Of a stretch of 18,859 bases of DNA, positions 7,350 through 15,572 are shown piece after piece. The translations under genes were made by a program, and so were the position numbers. The stretch covers positions 1 to 18,859 of the forward strand of contig JALKBU010000992.1 in assembly GCA_023091735.1 (NCBI GenBank), read 5' to 3'. Origin of the DNA: Trichomonas tenax (Eukaryota; Parabasalia; Trichomonadida; Trichomonadidae). The notes under the pieces are model-generated. The model was not told where the DNA came from. It worked only from the letters and a program-made list of their open reading frames with translations, and ran no database searches. Position 1 is the first letter of the stretch. Every line of letters begins with the position of its first letter.

Positions 7350-9497
7350 ATGTTTGATTCAACTTTATGGGACAAGATATGCAAGATAAAGGAGTTTTCT
7401 GGCATGTCAGAGCCCCACTGTTGCCTGGAAGTTCATAGGGCGAATAAATCAGACCGATCGCCAATGTCTTTAGTCTTGACAGATTTTAATATTTATTTCC
7501 TTTCTAAAAACATACTCAAAAGGAGTCTTTCTGTATCACACACGATTAAAATGCAAGAAATAAAGAAGCTAACGCTTAGCGAAGAGAATAAATTCACAAT
7601 TAACACTTCAGAATCGTTTTCAATCTTGACTGAATATGCGAAATTCATTTATAAGAAGATAGTATCGCAGTGCAAGGCAATGTTTTTGCAAGCAGATATG
7701 CCGGCTTTTGAAGATACAAAGAAAATATGCGGTGTTATAGAACCCGCGCCTAATTCTTATTTATTACGCTTCAGATTACTCACCCAGGATATCAAGCATC
7801 CACCTCCAAAGAAGTTTTATACTGAATTGGAATCTTACGTAACGATGCCGAAAAAAGAAGGCGAACTCGACCTCGCGGGCATCAACGACTCTGGAAGATT
7901 CCTCAAAGAACTTTTAGACCCATTGAATGTTGCACCATCAATCAAAACAATCATTATTCCAAAGAATACACACAGCGACAAAACTTATTGGAAAGTTATC
8001 GGAAAATTCCTCAAAACAAACACGACTCTCGAGACTATCATTACGGAAGATAACATTGATAATGATTTCCAGACAATTATTGAAGCATTATCTATAAATC
8101 CAAATTCCAAGCTTCGTGGATTGATTTTCTTGGAATCTGGCAATCTCACGAAAGATTTGGCAACCATAATCGGATCAATTTACTCGATCAGAGCTTTCTA
8201 CAGAATTGGTTTTTATGGTGGTTTACATATTAATGCATTTGAAGCGTTCATTCAGGAGTCATCCAGATACTCGTTCTTTCAGCAGCTTCAGAGACTTGAA
8301 TTGGAGAAGGTTGTTAAAGGAAATCCAATTGAAATTATTGCTTCACTACAGTTTATCCAAGAACTTCGTATTACCGATTGCGTCTGCAGCATGAACGATA
8401 TTGTTCACATGATATCGCGACTTCCGAAACTCAAGAAGATTCACCTTAATAGTCTTAAGCCAGCAGATAGGATAGACAGCGTTACTTTACCGGATTCGTT
8501 CGAAGAATTGTCAATCACCGAATGCAAGTTTAACGGAAAATCACTTTCAGATTTATGGATGATTTTGATGAACCACAGAAGTGCATCTTCTAACTTTGAT
8601 TTGGCCTTTAACTCAGTCAAAGGCGACTTTGGTGATCTTTTCAAGGTGATGCTCACCACTCCTGCTTCAACACATCTCAAATCATTCACTTGGAAGAAGA
8701 ATAACACATCGCCGGACTTCTTCAAGGCTCTCTGCAATCTTCATGTTATTGAGTCAGCGAATTTCTCCCAATCACTTAGCGGTAAAGCGATTGAACAACT
8801 TGCGGACTTCGTCATCAGGGCCCGAACACTGAAAAAGCTTGTTCTTGATGGCCGTAAGAAGAAGAACACCCTCGGTGATGATTTGATTGTATTCTTTAAG
8901 AGAATAAGAGGACAAACAAACATTCAATTCTTCTCTTGTCAGCAGCAGGACATGACTGACAAGGCTCTTCCTGATATTGCCAACTTTTTAGTTGACGCAA
9001 AGAAGCTCACATCAGCCAACTTCAACAAAAACAAATTTACTGAGAAGGCAGCCATCAAAGACTTCTATGGTAAGGTCATGCACCGAGGTGTACCTCTTGA
9101 GCTCCCATTCATTTCAATTGACTTCATGCGATTGAAGAAGAAGGGAATTATGACCGATGATGATATTGATTTTATCAGAGAGTGCAACACTGTCCTTCAA
9201 CAGGGTGAGCAAATCGATGAACCCAGCAACTCTTCTGAAGAAAAGAATCAAGAAATACCTCTTGAAAGATATAATTCATCAACCGTATTCATTGAAGAAC
9301 TTTCGGCTGAGGTTCCTATAGAATCTGCACCAATTATTGTTCCACAAGGTGACCCGGTTGATTCTCTTCAAGATGAAACAGACTGGGCACTTATTAATGT
9401 TGTTATTCCGCCTCCGGACAACTCGGTGCCGCTCAGAGAGATTGCGGAAACATATTCATACGAAAATATTTATGCGGCATTTGCGGCAATTGTCTAA
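7350..9497 (+). CDS. Leucine-rich-repeat protein, CARMIL-like
   Basis: About 715 residues from the ATG at 7350 (722 from 7329). The initiator argues for 7350, giving MFDSTLWDKICKIKEF. Residues about 20-110 look like the PH-like domain that opens CARMIL-type proteins, including LVLTDFNIYFLS and alternating strands (KKLTLSEENKFTINTSE). From about 140 to 590 there are 12 or so irregular leucine-rich repeats with RI-like long helices, for example LRGLIFLESGNLTKD, LQRLELEKVV, LQELRITDCVCSMND, FEELSITECKFNGKSLSDL and LKKLVLDG. The tail (about 615-715) is acidic and Pro-rich, without a recognisable motif. CARMIL relatives bind membrane and actin capping protein. Such LRR proteins are numerous in trichomonads, but no capping-protein-binding motif is visible here, so actin regulation is only a possibility. 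The TAA is followed by A, giving the TAAA signal. Codon use is somewhat richer in C-ending codons than the coiled-coil genes. Confidence 0.88.
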   Translation: MFDSTLWDKICKIKEFSGMSEPHCCLEVHRANKSDRSPMSLVLTDFNIYFLSKNILKRSLSVSHTIKMQEIKKLTLSEENKFTINTSESFSILTEYAKFIYKKIVSQCKAMFLQADMPAFEDTKKICGVIEPAPNSYLLRFRLLTQDIKHPPPKKFYTELESYVTMPKKEGELDLAGINDSGRFLKELLDPLNVAPSIKTIIIPKNTHSDKTYWKVIGKFLKTNTTLETIITEDNIDNDFQTIIEALSINPNSKLRGLIFLESGNLTKDLATIIGSIYSIRAFYRIGFYGGLHINAFEAFIQESSRYSFFQQLQRLELEKVVKGNPIEIIASLQFIQELRITDCVCSMNDIVHMISRLPKLKKIHLNSLKPADRIDSVTLPDSFEELSITECKFNGKSLSDLWMILMNHRSASSNFDLAFNSVKGDFGDLFKVMLTTPASTHLKSFTWKKNNTSPDFFKALCNLHVIESANFSQSLSGKAIEQLADFVIRARTLKKLVLDGRKKKNTLGDDLIVFFKRIRGQTNIQFFSCQQQDMTDKALPDIANFLVDAKKLTSANFNKNKFTEKAAIKDFYGKVMHRGVPLELPFISIDFMRLKKKGIMTDDDIDFIRECNTVLQQGEQIDEPSNSSEEKNQEIPLERYNSSTVFIEELSAEVPIESAPIIVPQGDPVDSLQDETDWALINVVIPPPDNSVPLREIAETYSYENIYAAFAAIV

Positions 9498-10927
9498 ATT
9501 TGTAAAATCTAATGTTTTATGTCTGATATAATCCAATCCTTCTTTGTATTTCACATATTTTGCTCGATATATATATATATATTAAATAGCAAAAATGCTT
9601 ATAATGAATTTTTTTGATAATGGAAAAGAAGTAATCCCACTCTGAAAAGTGCCTATTAGCATAAAATAAATCGAAATTTAGAATCAGCATATGGTGTAGA
9701 TGCCAAATATATCATAAAAAATTATAACCTTACTGTAAAGTTCAGAAAAATCACAAACGTGACACAAAAATGATCGGACTTTTCTACTGCATATATTATG
9801 CTAAGTTCAAATTTTACTGAAAAGCCCAAGAAAATTCTGAAGATAAACGATGTATAAAAACTCTTTTTTGGCTTTTTAAATCAATTTTTGTTTCAACCGC
9901 CTTGGGAATCAAGTTCCAGGAAATTTTAAATAATTGGGAAGATTTAACATTAACTAGCCTCTAGAAAAAACATGCTTAATCCCCAGTGTTATCCCAAAAC
10001 ATTTAAGGTTATTGCCAGTTTTTCTGAGAAAGTTTAGTTCCCACAGCGAGCAAAACTTCAAATTTTCTAGCAAGGTTCGAGAGGCTCATTATAGAGGCCC
10101 TATAGATGAGATGTAACTACTAACAAAGCAAAAATAAATCATCCTACGTGAATATGGAAATTTGTCAATTAAAAACGTCGATTTGTTGCTTTTAATAAAT
10201 GAAAATACTTATTGCAGCTACTTTAATATTGTTTTATACAACTTTTACTACTTAACTAGCTTTATTTGACTAAATATTTAAACTTTCACATAAATACACA
10301 ATTTCTTAAACAATGTAAGTACTATATTAGAATTTGCATCTTAATAACAGAAATAAATAGAAATTTGGTAAATATTTATTAAAATAGCGAAATCGAAATC
10401 GTATTTTGATCAATTTTAGGAGTTTATGAGTAGTTATAGGAATAAAATGCCCGCATTTAGCCTGTATGCTTTGTGGAAGTTAACAAATTACATCTTATCA
10501 CACTAATTGCGAAGATATTTTTTTTATTTCGAAAAAGAAAGGACATATGTTATAATCAATGCAACAACCAACATCTAGGCCATGAATGCAGCAATACCTC
10601 TATTCTCGTTTATGGTAAGAGGCCTTAGTTAGAGTGGACCCACTTCTAATGTAAAGATGCTTTGTCAGAATGTTAGAAATTAAAATTGCGCTTTCAACAT
10701 ATACGCACACGTGCTAATGCACATTATTAATATAATTATCGAAGAATTCTAATTAGTCATTTTTATTAAGTTTTCAAAATTGATTATTTCGATATTAATG
10801 CGGTATATTAAGAGCTATAGCGTTTGATTCACATGTACACACTCCATATTGCTCGCCGCCTGTGAAAAGCATCAAAACTCGATCAAATATTATCAAAAGC
10901 ATTTAAAAACGGCTACAAACTGTCATG
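9498..10927. other. Long gene-free stretch
   Basis: No open frame of note on either strand. It contains a short AT dinucleotide run (about 9566-9583), a possible worn fragment of the dispersed repeat near 9720-9830, and otherwise featureless AT-rich sequence. A GTTCGAG word near 10073 does not form a tRNA arm. Confidence 0.5.
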
Positions 10928-11019
10928 AAAAGTGACATAAAAGTGATATTAACTGACATGTAAAATTGTCGGATTTTCTGGTTTTATGTGTCAAAATATT
11001 AATATTTTTGACATGTAAA
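10928..11019 (+). repeat. Dispersed repeat, internal copy
   Basis: Contains AAAAGTGAC (10928-10936), a second GTGA-type word, GACATGTAAA at 10955-10964, a TCGGATTTT word, and GACATGTAAA again at 11010-11019. This is the same vocabulary as the copies at both ends of the window, in shortened form. Confidence 0.45.
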
Positions 11020-11067
11020 GTCATATAATCATTCAAATTATGTTTTAGTTTTTATTTCAAAATCGCG

Positions 11068-11146
11068 TCTGACGGGAAGAACTGGGGACTACATTGACAC
11101 AGGTACCACGCATATTAGTAGCTAAACTCACAGATCTTCCTTTCAT
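11068..11146. repeat. Diverged copies of the next hairpin's arms
   Basis: 11068-11096 matches the right arm of the following inverted repeat at about 24 of 29 positions (around GGAAGAACTG). 11119-11146 resembles its left arm (ending ATCTTCCTTTCA). Their order is reversed relative to that hairpin. With the shared text ATTG..ACAGGTA (about 11093 and 11216), this suggests a duplicated and rearranged palindromic element. Confidence 0.5.
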
Positions 11147-11236
11147 ACGCCATCATTAAGAAATCAAAGATTTCCACTTCAGAATCCCTCCGAAGAGCAA
11201 AATTAAATGCTTGATTGGGACAGGTAGCCAAGGTGC

Positions 11237-11342
11237 TAGCAATCCAGTCCACAGTTCTTCCTTTCAGAGGCATTCTGTAGAGTAAATCGCTGATTATTTC
11301 GAAAATAGAGTCTGAAAGGAAGAACTGTGGACTGAATTGCTA
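11237..11342. repeat. Inverted repeat, 32 bp arms, 1 mismatch
   Basis: Left arm 11237-11268 and right arm 11311-11342 are reverse complements at 31 of 32 positions around a 42-nt loop. The arms contain GTCCACAGTTCTTCCTTTC and its complement. It could be a foldback or MITE-type element, or a strong RNA hairpin if transcribed. A 68-codon minus-strand frame across it (11236-11442) is a by-product. Confidence 0.85.
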
Positions 11343-11477
11343 AGATTTGGGCATTTGTGCCAATGAAGCACTTAATTTTTCTTTTTAAAGTAAATTTAAA
11401 CAAATATAGGATATCATTCTTCCAATAATCATTTATAATCACACGCCACGTAAATATTTATTTGTCAAATATACATG

Positions 11478-11520
11478 TTTACATGTCAGATACTATCGCT
11501 TTTGTGTTACTTTTCGTGAC
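11478..11520 (-). repeat. Dispersed repeat fragment
   Basis: TTTACATGTC at 11478-11487 is followed by a TTACTTTTCGTGAC block. Both words belong to the repeat seen at the window ends. Confidence 0.35.
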
Positions 11521-11700
11521 AACTTTCAGTACGCAACAAAAAAGGCTACAAACAACTGTACTCCACATTGAAATATAGCTGAACACTTTACTTCATTATG
11601 TAGGGTGGATATTGAATGCTTGCGCTCTGTAGATCTAATTTTCATGTTTGCTGGTGCCAGAAATCGATAATTTATCCAAAAATATAAATACCTTCAAAAA

Positions 11701-11768
11701 TGATCAATTTCTAGTACAAACTCTCCAGAACAGCAAATATCTGGAGAGTTTGTTCCAGAAATTGGTCA
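11701..11768. repeat. Inverted repeat, 29 bp arms, 3 mismatches
   Basis: Arms 11701-11729 and 11740-11768 match at 26 of 29 positions around a 10-nt loop (tip CTCCAGA / TCTGGAG). Similarity resumes outside after a gap: TATAAATACC on the left (about 11685) and its complement GGTATTTATA on the right (11791-11800). The palindrome may therefore once have been about 115 bp long. Confidence 0.8.
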
Positions 11769-11809
11769 TCTTTGATGATATCTTTTAACGGGTATTTATA
11801 AACTACAGA

Positions 11810-11888
11810 TTGCTTTACTTGTCAAATATCATGACAAACAGATGCGCATAGGCTATCTGTTTGTCATGATATTTGACAAGTAAAGCAA
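11810..11888. repeat. Perfect inverted repeat, 34 bp arms
   Basis: Arms 11810-11843 and 11855-11888 are exact reverse complements over all 34 bases, with an 11-nt loop. The stem includes GTCAAATATCATGACAAAC. Perfection in AT-rich intergenic DNA implies recent origin or selection. The right arm ends 4 bp before the ATG of the coding-like remnant that follows, so a transcript of that region would begin with this hairpin. Confidence 0.92.
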
Positions 11889-11891
11889 GTA

Positions 11892-12193
11892 ATGGAGATT
11901 GATAATTCGAATGTTTTTGTTTATCGCACTTTCTACGACTCCCTGAAGTTGCCAGATCATTCTGTGTTTTAGTAACTTCATAGAACCGTAGAAAATGTAG
12001 ATTTATAAAAGAAAGTTGAATGAGTTCGATCTGAGCGAGTTTCGAAGTCACCAACAGTCAACAAACCATGATGTACGAAGTAAAACTTCGTGTTTATGGC
12101 TCGTTTGCTCTTGATGACTTGATTGTGATGATATTGCAAGAATATCGAAGAATTTTTGAATGTTTTAACGGCAAGCCACTAGCTTTTCACTGA
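11892..12193 (+). pseudogene. Degenerate coding remnant, family uncertain
   Basis: Two gene-like frames occur in succession. An ATG at 11892 gives 26 codons (NSNVFVYRTFYDSLKLPDHS) to a TAG at 11970. A different frame is open from 12035 to TGA at 12191, with ATGs at 12068 and 12071 and coding-like text (YEVKLRVYGSFALDDLIVMI, then LQEYRRIFECFNGKPLAF). Between them a third frame reads plausibly (IYKRKLNEFDLSEF). At least two shifts and internal stops would be needed, so it is not functional as read. The opening FVYRTFYDSLK faintly recalls the 'YRSFYEAI' start of phage-type DUF6291 proteins, but that is a weak memory-based resemblance. Confidence 0.35.
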
Positions 12194-12244
12194 CTAGAGA
12201 AATATCTTCACTGATAGCTCTCAAAATCAGTGAACAACTAGTGG
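12176..12244. repeat. Imperfect inverted repeat, 19 bp arms
   Basis: 12176-12194 and 12226-12244 pair at 16 of 19 positions (CCACTAG ... CTAGTGG at the base, TTCACTGA / TCAGTGAA inside) around a 31-nt loop. It overlaps the end of the coding remnant. A minor hairpin (ACGAAGT-AAA-ACTTCGT) lies near 12074-12090. Confidence 0.6.
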
Positions 12245-12611
12245 AGAACGCGCGAACAATATTTTTAACGTACAGTTTGACTTTTTATAAGTTGTTCCAT
12301 TACAACAGGAACCTAAATCGCATTCAAATTATTTATTTTAATTCATAAAAATATCCCTTAATCGTTCAATTTTTTAATAGTTTTATAATTTTCAAAGAAT
12401 TTTATTCAAATTACCTTTTGGCAACTTTTTGATATCAGAAAACATGAAAAATTAAAATTGTTATTTAGAATTTATATATAAAACCAAATTCAATTCTAAA
12501 CTTTATTTGATTTTGAGAAAATTGCATGCTAAAAAGAAATAAAAAAATTTATTTCCAAAATTCAGTGTTTTACTTCAAGATATGTGTTGCCGCCTTCCTG
12601 GAAGCAGACAT
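12245..12611. other. Gene-free AT-rich spacer
   Basis: No open frame or repeat that I can support. Confidence 0.4.
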
Positions 12612-12688
12612 AGTAGTATACAGAGTGTGATTTTGGGTTTTGGACAAAATTTTGGACTACCCCAAAAAATCACACTCTGTATACTACT
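12612..12688. repeat. Perfect inverted repeat, 23 bp arms
   Basis: 12612-12634 and 12666-12688 are exact reverse complements (AGTAGTATACAGAGTGTGA in the left arm) around a 31-nt loop. The loop itself holds the direct repeat TTTTGGAC twice. It lies about 170 bp upstream of the start site of the coiled-coil gene. Confidence 0.88.
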
Positions 12689-12827
12689 GACATGAACAAG
12701 CTGATAGTAGTGGTCCCTTTATCTAAATTAGAATGGAATTTGTGTTAATTTTCGAGATTTGATTAAAAATATGTGATTGAGAATGTAATGGTTAATGAAA
12801 AAATCAGGTTTAAAGGTAAAATCTGAT

Positions 12828-12859
12828 GTCACTTTTCAAAATTCGTTTTATAATTCATA
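12828..12859 (+). promoter_or_regulatory. Putative core promoter of the coiled-coil gene
   Basis: TCATA at 12855-12859 fits the initiator. A12857 would give a 6-nt leader to the ATG at 12863. A GTCACTTTT box (12828-12836) sits about 20-29 bp upstream of that start. The same nonamer occurs near 5491 and in the dispersed repeat, so it may be a factor site or a repeat relic. Confidence 0.5.
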
Positions 12860-12862
12860 AGG

Positions 12863-13645
12863 ATGAAGAGGGCAACGTCAAGTATGCTTCCTCGACGCAA
12901 TGACATTGTCCTTCCTCCTGCTTTCCAAAGGGGCTTCAAACCTAGTGCTCTTGCTTCACCTAAAGATATTAATGGAATTAAAGCAACGACAAGAAAAGTA
13001 AAAACAGCGTTACGAAAAAGAACACCTCCGCATGTATTGCGTGAGGCACAAGAAAAAGATGAAATACATCAGTGGCTCGAAAATGAAAATGCATCTGCCG
13101 TTGAAGTTTTAGAAAGACTCTCAAAATCATGTTCTTCGTATGCAAATTTGTGTAAGTTTGCAGCTGAAGAGCTTTCGATGGCTTATACATCTGCAAAAGC
13201 TCAATCATTGATTGATTTAGAATCTAAATCAAAATTAGATTTTGCAAATGCTGAAGTTGAATACCAGAAGGTTTTAGCGCGTTGCAATAAGATAAAAGAT
13301 GAAAATAAAGAACTCAAAAAACAAATCGAAAAAAGAAAACAAAATCTTGCAACATTAAACATAGAAGTTACACATATGAATCAAATTCTTAAATATCACC
13401 CGTACGTCGACCAAAAATCTGGTTCCCATCTTGTAAAATTAGAAGAAATGAAAACAAAAGGCGCACAGCACTTCTCAGAGGATGAATATAAAGCACTTTG
13501 GGAAGAGCAAATCAAACTAGAAAACGAAATCGAAGCAAGTCAACAAAAATTGGCGAGTCTTCAAGCAAATCAACTTCAACATTTACATGCAAAAGCAATT
13601 GAACTCGTTAAACGCAGTCAAAGATATACCACAAGTTACATATAA
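12863..13645 (+). CDS. Coiled-coil protein, 260 aa
   Basis: The start is set by the initiator 6 nt upstream, and no earlier in-frame ATG is available. Residues 1-60 are basic and Pro/Ser-rich (LPRRNDIVLPPAFQRGFK, then TTRKVKTALRKRTPP), probably disordered. From about 65 the chain is helical (HQWLENENASAVEVLERL), with a coiled coil at about 115-180 (QKVLARCNKIKDENKELKKQ). A conserved-looking hinge follows (KYHPYVDQKSGSHLVKLEEM), and a second helix pair runs from about 200 to 255 (FSEDEYKALWEEQIKLENEI). This layout resembles small axonemal or basal-body coiled-coil proteins, but I cannot name a family and that role is inference. The stop lies 59 bp from the kinase stop on the other strand, so the two 3' ends probably overlap. 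The stop is TAAG, without an immediate TAAA. Confidence 0.85.
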   Translation: MKRATSSMLPRRNDIVLPPAFQRGFKPSALASPKDINGIKATTRKVKTALRKRTPPHVLREAQEKDEIHQWLENENASAVEVLERLSKSCSSYANLCKFAAEELSMAYTSAKAQSLIDLESKSKLDFANAEVEYQKVLARCNKIKDENKELKKQIEKRKQNLATLNIEVTHMNQILKYHPYVDQKSGSHLVKLEEMKTKGAQHFSEDEYKALWEEQIKLENEIEASQQKLASLQANQLQHLHAKAIELVKRSQRYTTSYI

Positions 13646-13700
13646 GTCAATTCCAATATATGAAAAAATTAATAAGAATTTAATCAAATTACAAACAAAA

Positions 13701-13707
13701 TTTACTA
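13701..13707 (-). terminator. Stop plus TAAA polyadenylation signal of the kinase
   Basis: On the minus strand the kinase ends TAG immediately followed by TAAA (13704-13701). A TAAA at or next to the stop codon is the usual trichomonad polyadenylation signal. Confidence 0.5.
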
Positions 13708-14748
13708 ATATAATAGGCAGCAGCCTTTCTTGGACTCACCAAATACTAATTCTATTGATACTTCGTTATCATATTGATCCGAGTCTGGATCTGGATGTGG
13801 AATCGGTTTATCGGATGAATTAATCGTCAACATTATTGGCGATATTCTCATCATTACATCTTCTTTAATATCTTCCCAAAAATACGGATCCTTCCATTGG
13901 ATGTAGTGTCTTACAATACATCTTGCTAATAAATCTTCTATCTTTTCAAAATCAATATCATTACTTCTGTCATTCGATAGCTGTGATGCGTATTTGTATA
14001 TTACCATTAATTCTGTTGGAACAAATTTCTTGAAGCTTTCTCCATCATTTTCCTCCATGAGTTCTTTGATTTTTTGCTTATTTGTCAGATGTGACCACGG
14101 CAGTGAGCCACAGAGGAGGTAAACAATGGATAAAATCCATGAATATATATCATCACAGCGCTTTAGTTTTGTACCTGAAATAACAGGTAAAGATGAGTAT
14201 TTTGGTGTTCCTTTATACTTGGAACCGCCATTATCTTCCTTTTCTATTTCTGATAAACCAAAGTCGATTAAAGCAAGTGGAAAGCGCTTATTTGGACGAA
14301 CTATGAAGTTTCCTGGTTTTATGTCACCATGTATGATGCCCATATTATGCAAATCTTTGATACATCGAAGTGTTTCAATTGCAATTCTTACAGAATTATT
14401 AATATCGACTAAATATCCGTTGGTTGCGCGCTTGAGATCATCCAAATTAGCACCAAGTAACTCCAATGCCGATATATGATAATTATCTCGTTTATCATAA
14501 GCAGCTTCAACTAAAAAGCGTTTTCTGTATTCTTCTGGTTGTTTTTTCTGTATTATTTTGTATACCTTGTGTTCATTTAGTAAAGTGCTCTTTCTATTTG
14601 GATCTTCTGACTCAATTTTTAACATAAAATCTTTTTTCAAGCTCGTTTCCGTTGCTATATATGTATCAGAGAAACCGCCACTTCTCCATAATCGTTTTAT
14701 CTTGAACCCACAGAATATTTCTCCTTGCTTTAGGTTCAATCTTTTCAT
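13705..14748 (-). CDS. CK1-family protein kinase with CaaX-like C-terminus
   Basis: A 347-residue Ser/Thr kinase whose domain nearly fills the protein. Visible motifs: a glycine-rich loop variant RSGGFSDTY (22-30); the ATP-anchoring Lys44 in FMLKIES, matching CK1 'VKVES'; helix-C Glu59 (LLNEHKVYK); catalytic loop HGDIKPGNF with Asp142 and Asn147, where Gly replaces the usual HRD Arg; and DFG Asp162. The CK1 hallmark follows in altered form: KYSSLPVISGTKLKRCDDIYSW, then LLCGSLPW. All catalytic residues are present, so activity is likely. The HGD form is shared with VRK-type CK1 relatives. The C-terminus is Ser/Asp/Pro-rich and ends KKGCCLLY, whose last four residues (CLLY) read as a CaaX box next to a second Cys, suggesting prenylation or palmitoylation and membrane location. 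This parallels yeast Yck1/2 but is unproven. No clear TCAYW lies within about 50 nt upstream. A 117-codon forward frame inside it (14126-14479) is a shadow. Confidence 0.92.
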   Translation of the reverse strand: MKRLNLKQGEIFCGFKIKRLWRSGGFSDTYIATETSLKKDFMLKIESEDPNRKSTLLNEHKVYKIIQKKQPEEYRKRFLVEAAYDKRDNYHISALELLGANLDDLKRATNGYLVDINNSVRIAIETLRCIKDLHNMGIIHGDIKPGNFIVRPNKRFPLALIDFGLSEIEKEDNGGSKYKGTPKYSSLPVISGTKLKRCDDIYSWILSIVYLLCGSLPWSHLTNKQKIKELMEENDGESFKKFVPTELMVIYKYASQLSNDRSNDIDFEKIEDLLARCIVRHYIQWKDPYFWEDIKEDVMMRISPIMLTINSSDKPIPHPDPDSDQYDNEVSIELVFGESKKGCCLLY

Positions 14749-14982
14749 TTTTTTAACTTTTTTTCTTAACGTACATCAAAAAATTTAAACCTTCCTTCAA
14801 CATGCGTGTGGCTTCTCATAGTTCCTATGAGTATAGGTGTCTATCGTCATCGCTATCGTTCTGAATATTGGAAATCAAATCGGTTGAACATATAGCTTAA
14901 TCATGCCATTTAGAATATGTTGATAAAAAAAGATTTCAAAAACATCAAAGTGTTATTGTAGATCCTTTGAAGCATGAGAAAA
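14749..14982. other. Kinase upstream region
   Basis: AT-rich leader of the minus-strand kinase. AGTATAGGTGT at 14830-14840 recurs in reverse orientation at 15705-15715, each preceded by a CTCATA-type word. This is a weak hint of terminal inverted repeats around a segment of about 0.9 kb. Confidence 0.3.
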
Positions 14983-15330
14983 CTATCTAGCTACTTGATC
15001 TGACGGTAAAGTGTGATTCTCAATATCTAAAGCGCTTTGATAATAATTGTCAATGATAAAAACTGCTGATTGCAGCATAAAACATGCATTCATGATATCA
15101 TGTATGATAGTACGAGATTGTGTGAAGAACATTGTTGGGAAAATTCCGTTTTTTTGACCAAATCTTATAAAAATTTTCATAAAACTAATAAGGTATGAGA
15201 AATGTAATTGAATAGTAAATTTATGTGTTTTGACTGAGTAATGCTTAACTAAAAGCCGCAAATTATTATTGATGAAAAATATTACGCATTTATTGGACGT
15301 CGTATAGATTACTATGCCCGATTGCGACAA
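14983..15330 (-). CDS. Doubtful 115-codon frame
   Basis: An open minus-strand frame of 115 codons starting MSQSGIVIYTTSN. Its C-terminal half has some gene-like character (IIHDIMNACFMLQSAVFIID), but there is no initiator, no recognised family, and the first codons overlap a hairpin at 15317-15335. A second minus frame (15290-15499) overlaps its start in another phase. It could be a decayed gene inside the palindrome-rich segment or chance. At about 70% AT, a frame this long is uncommon but not impossible in this much sequence. Confidence 0.2.
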   Translation of the reverse strand: MSQSGIVIYTTSNKCVIFFINNNLRLLVKHYSVKTHKFTIQLHFSYLISFMKIFIRFGQKNGIFPTMFFTQSRTIIHDIMNACFMLQSAVFIIDNYYQSALDIENHTLPSDQVAR

Positions 15331-15335
15331 TCGGG
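15317..15335. repeat. Small perfect hairpin
   Basis: CCCGATTG-CGA-CAATCGGG, with 8-bp arms. CCGAT/ATCGG words recur through the next 250 bp (near 15435, 15498, 15550 and 15570), giving this segment a patchwork of short repeats. Confidence 0.6.
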
Positions 15336-15528
15336 TCGATTTTTATATGCTTTTGATGCATTTTGAGTTGCCAAAATAATTTGGAATATTGTATAATTAT
15401 CTCAGAGACCGAGATAAATTGGAATATTCGAACACCGATGGGAAAATTGGCCGCCGGAAGCCAATATTTGGCGAAGTCGAGACCGAGCGATACCAACAAT
15501 CGGTATTTTGAGAAGAATTGAGGAGAAA

Positions 15529-15572
15529 ATGATTAAGGTTATTTTCATCACCGATAAAATAACCTTAACCAT
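15529..15572. repeat. Inverted repeat, 17 bp arms, 1 mismatch
   Basis: The 13-bp cores 15533-15545 and 15556-15568 are exact complements (TTAAGGTTATTTT). The pairing extends outward by four more positions with one mismatch. The loop is 10 nt. Direct repeats TTGGAATATT (near 15390 and 15420) and GAGACCGAG (near 15404 and 15478) lie just before it. Confidence 0.7.

Noticed and set aside
10060..10110. GTTCGAG word suggesting a tRNA T-loop
   Set aside because: Flanking bases do not form a 5-bp stem, and no acceptor or anticodon arm is present.
10559..10660. Broken Gln/Pro-rich reading (MQQPTSRP then stops)
   Set aside because: Three stops in about 30 codons and no compatible frame to continue; treated as chance.
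14126..14479. 117-codon forward frame inside the kinase
   Set aside because: Antisense shadow of conserved kinase motifs.
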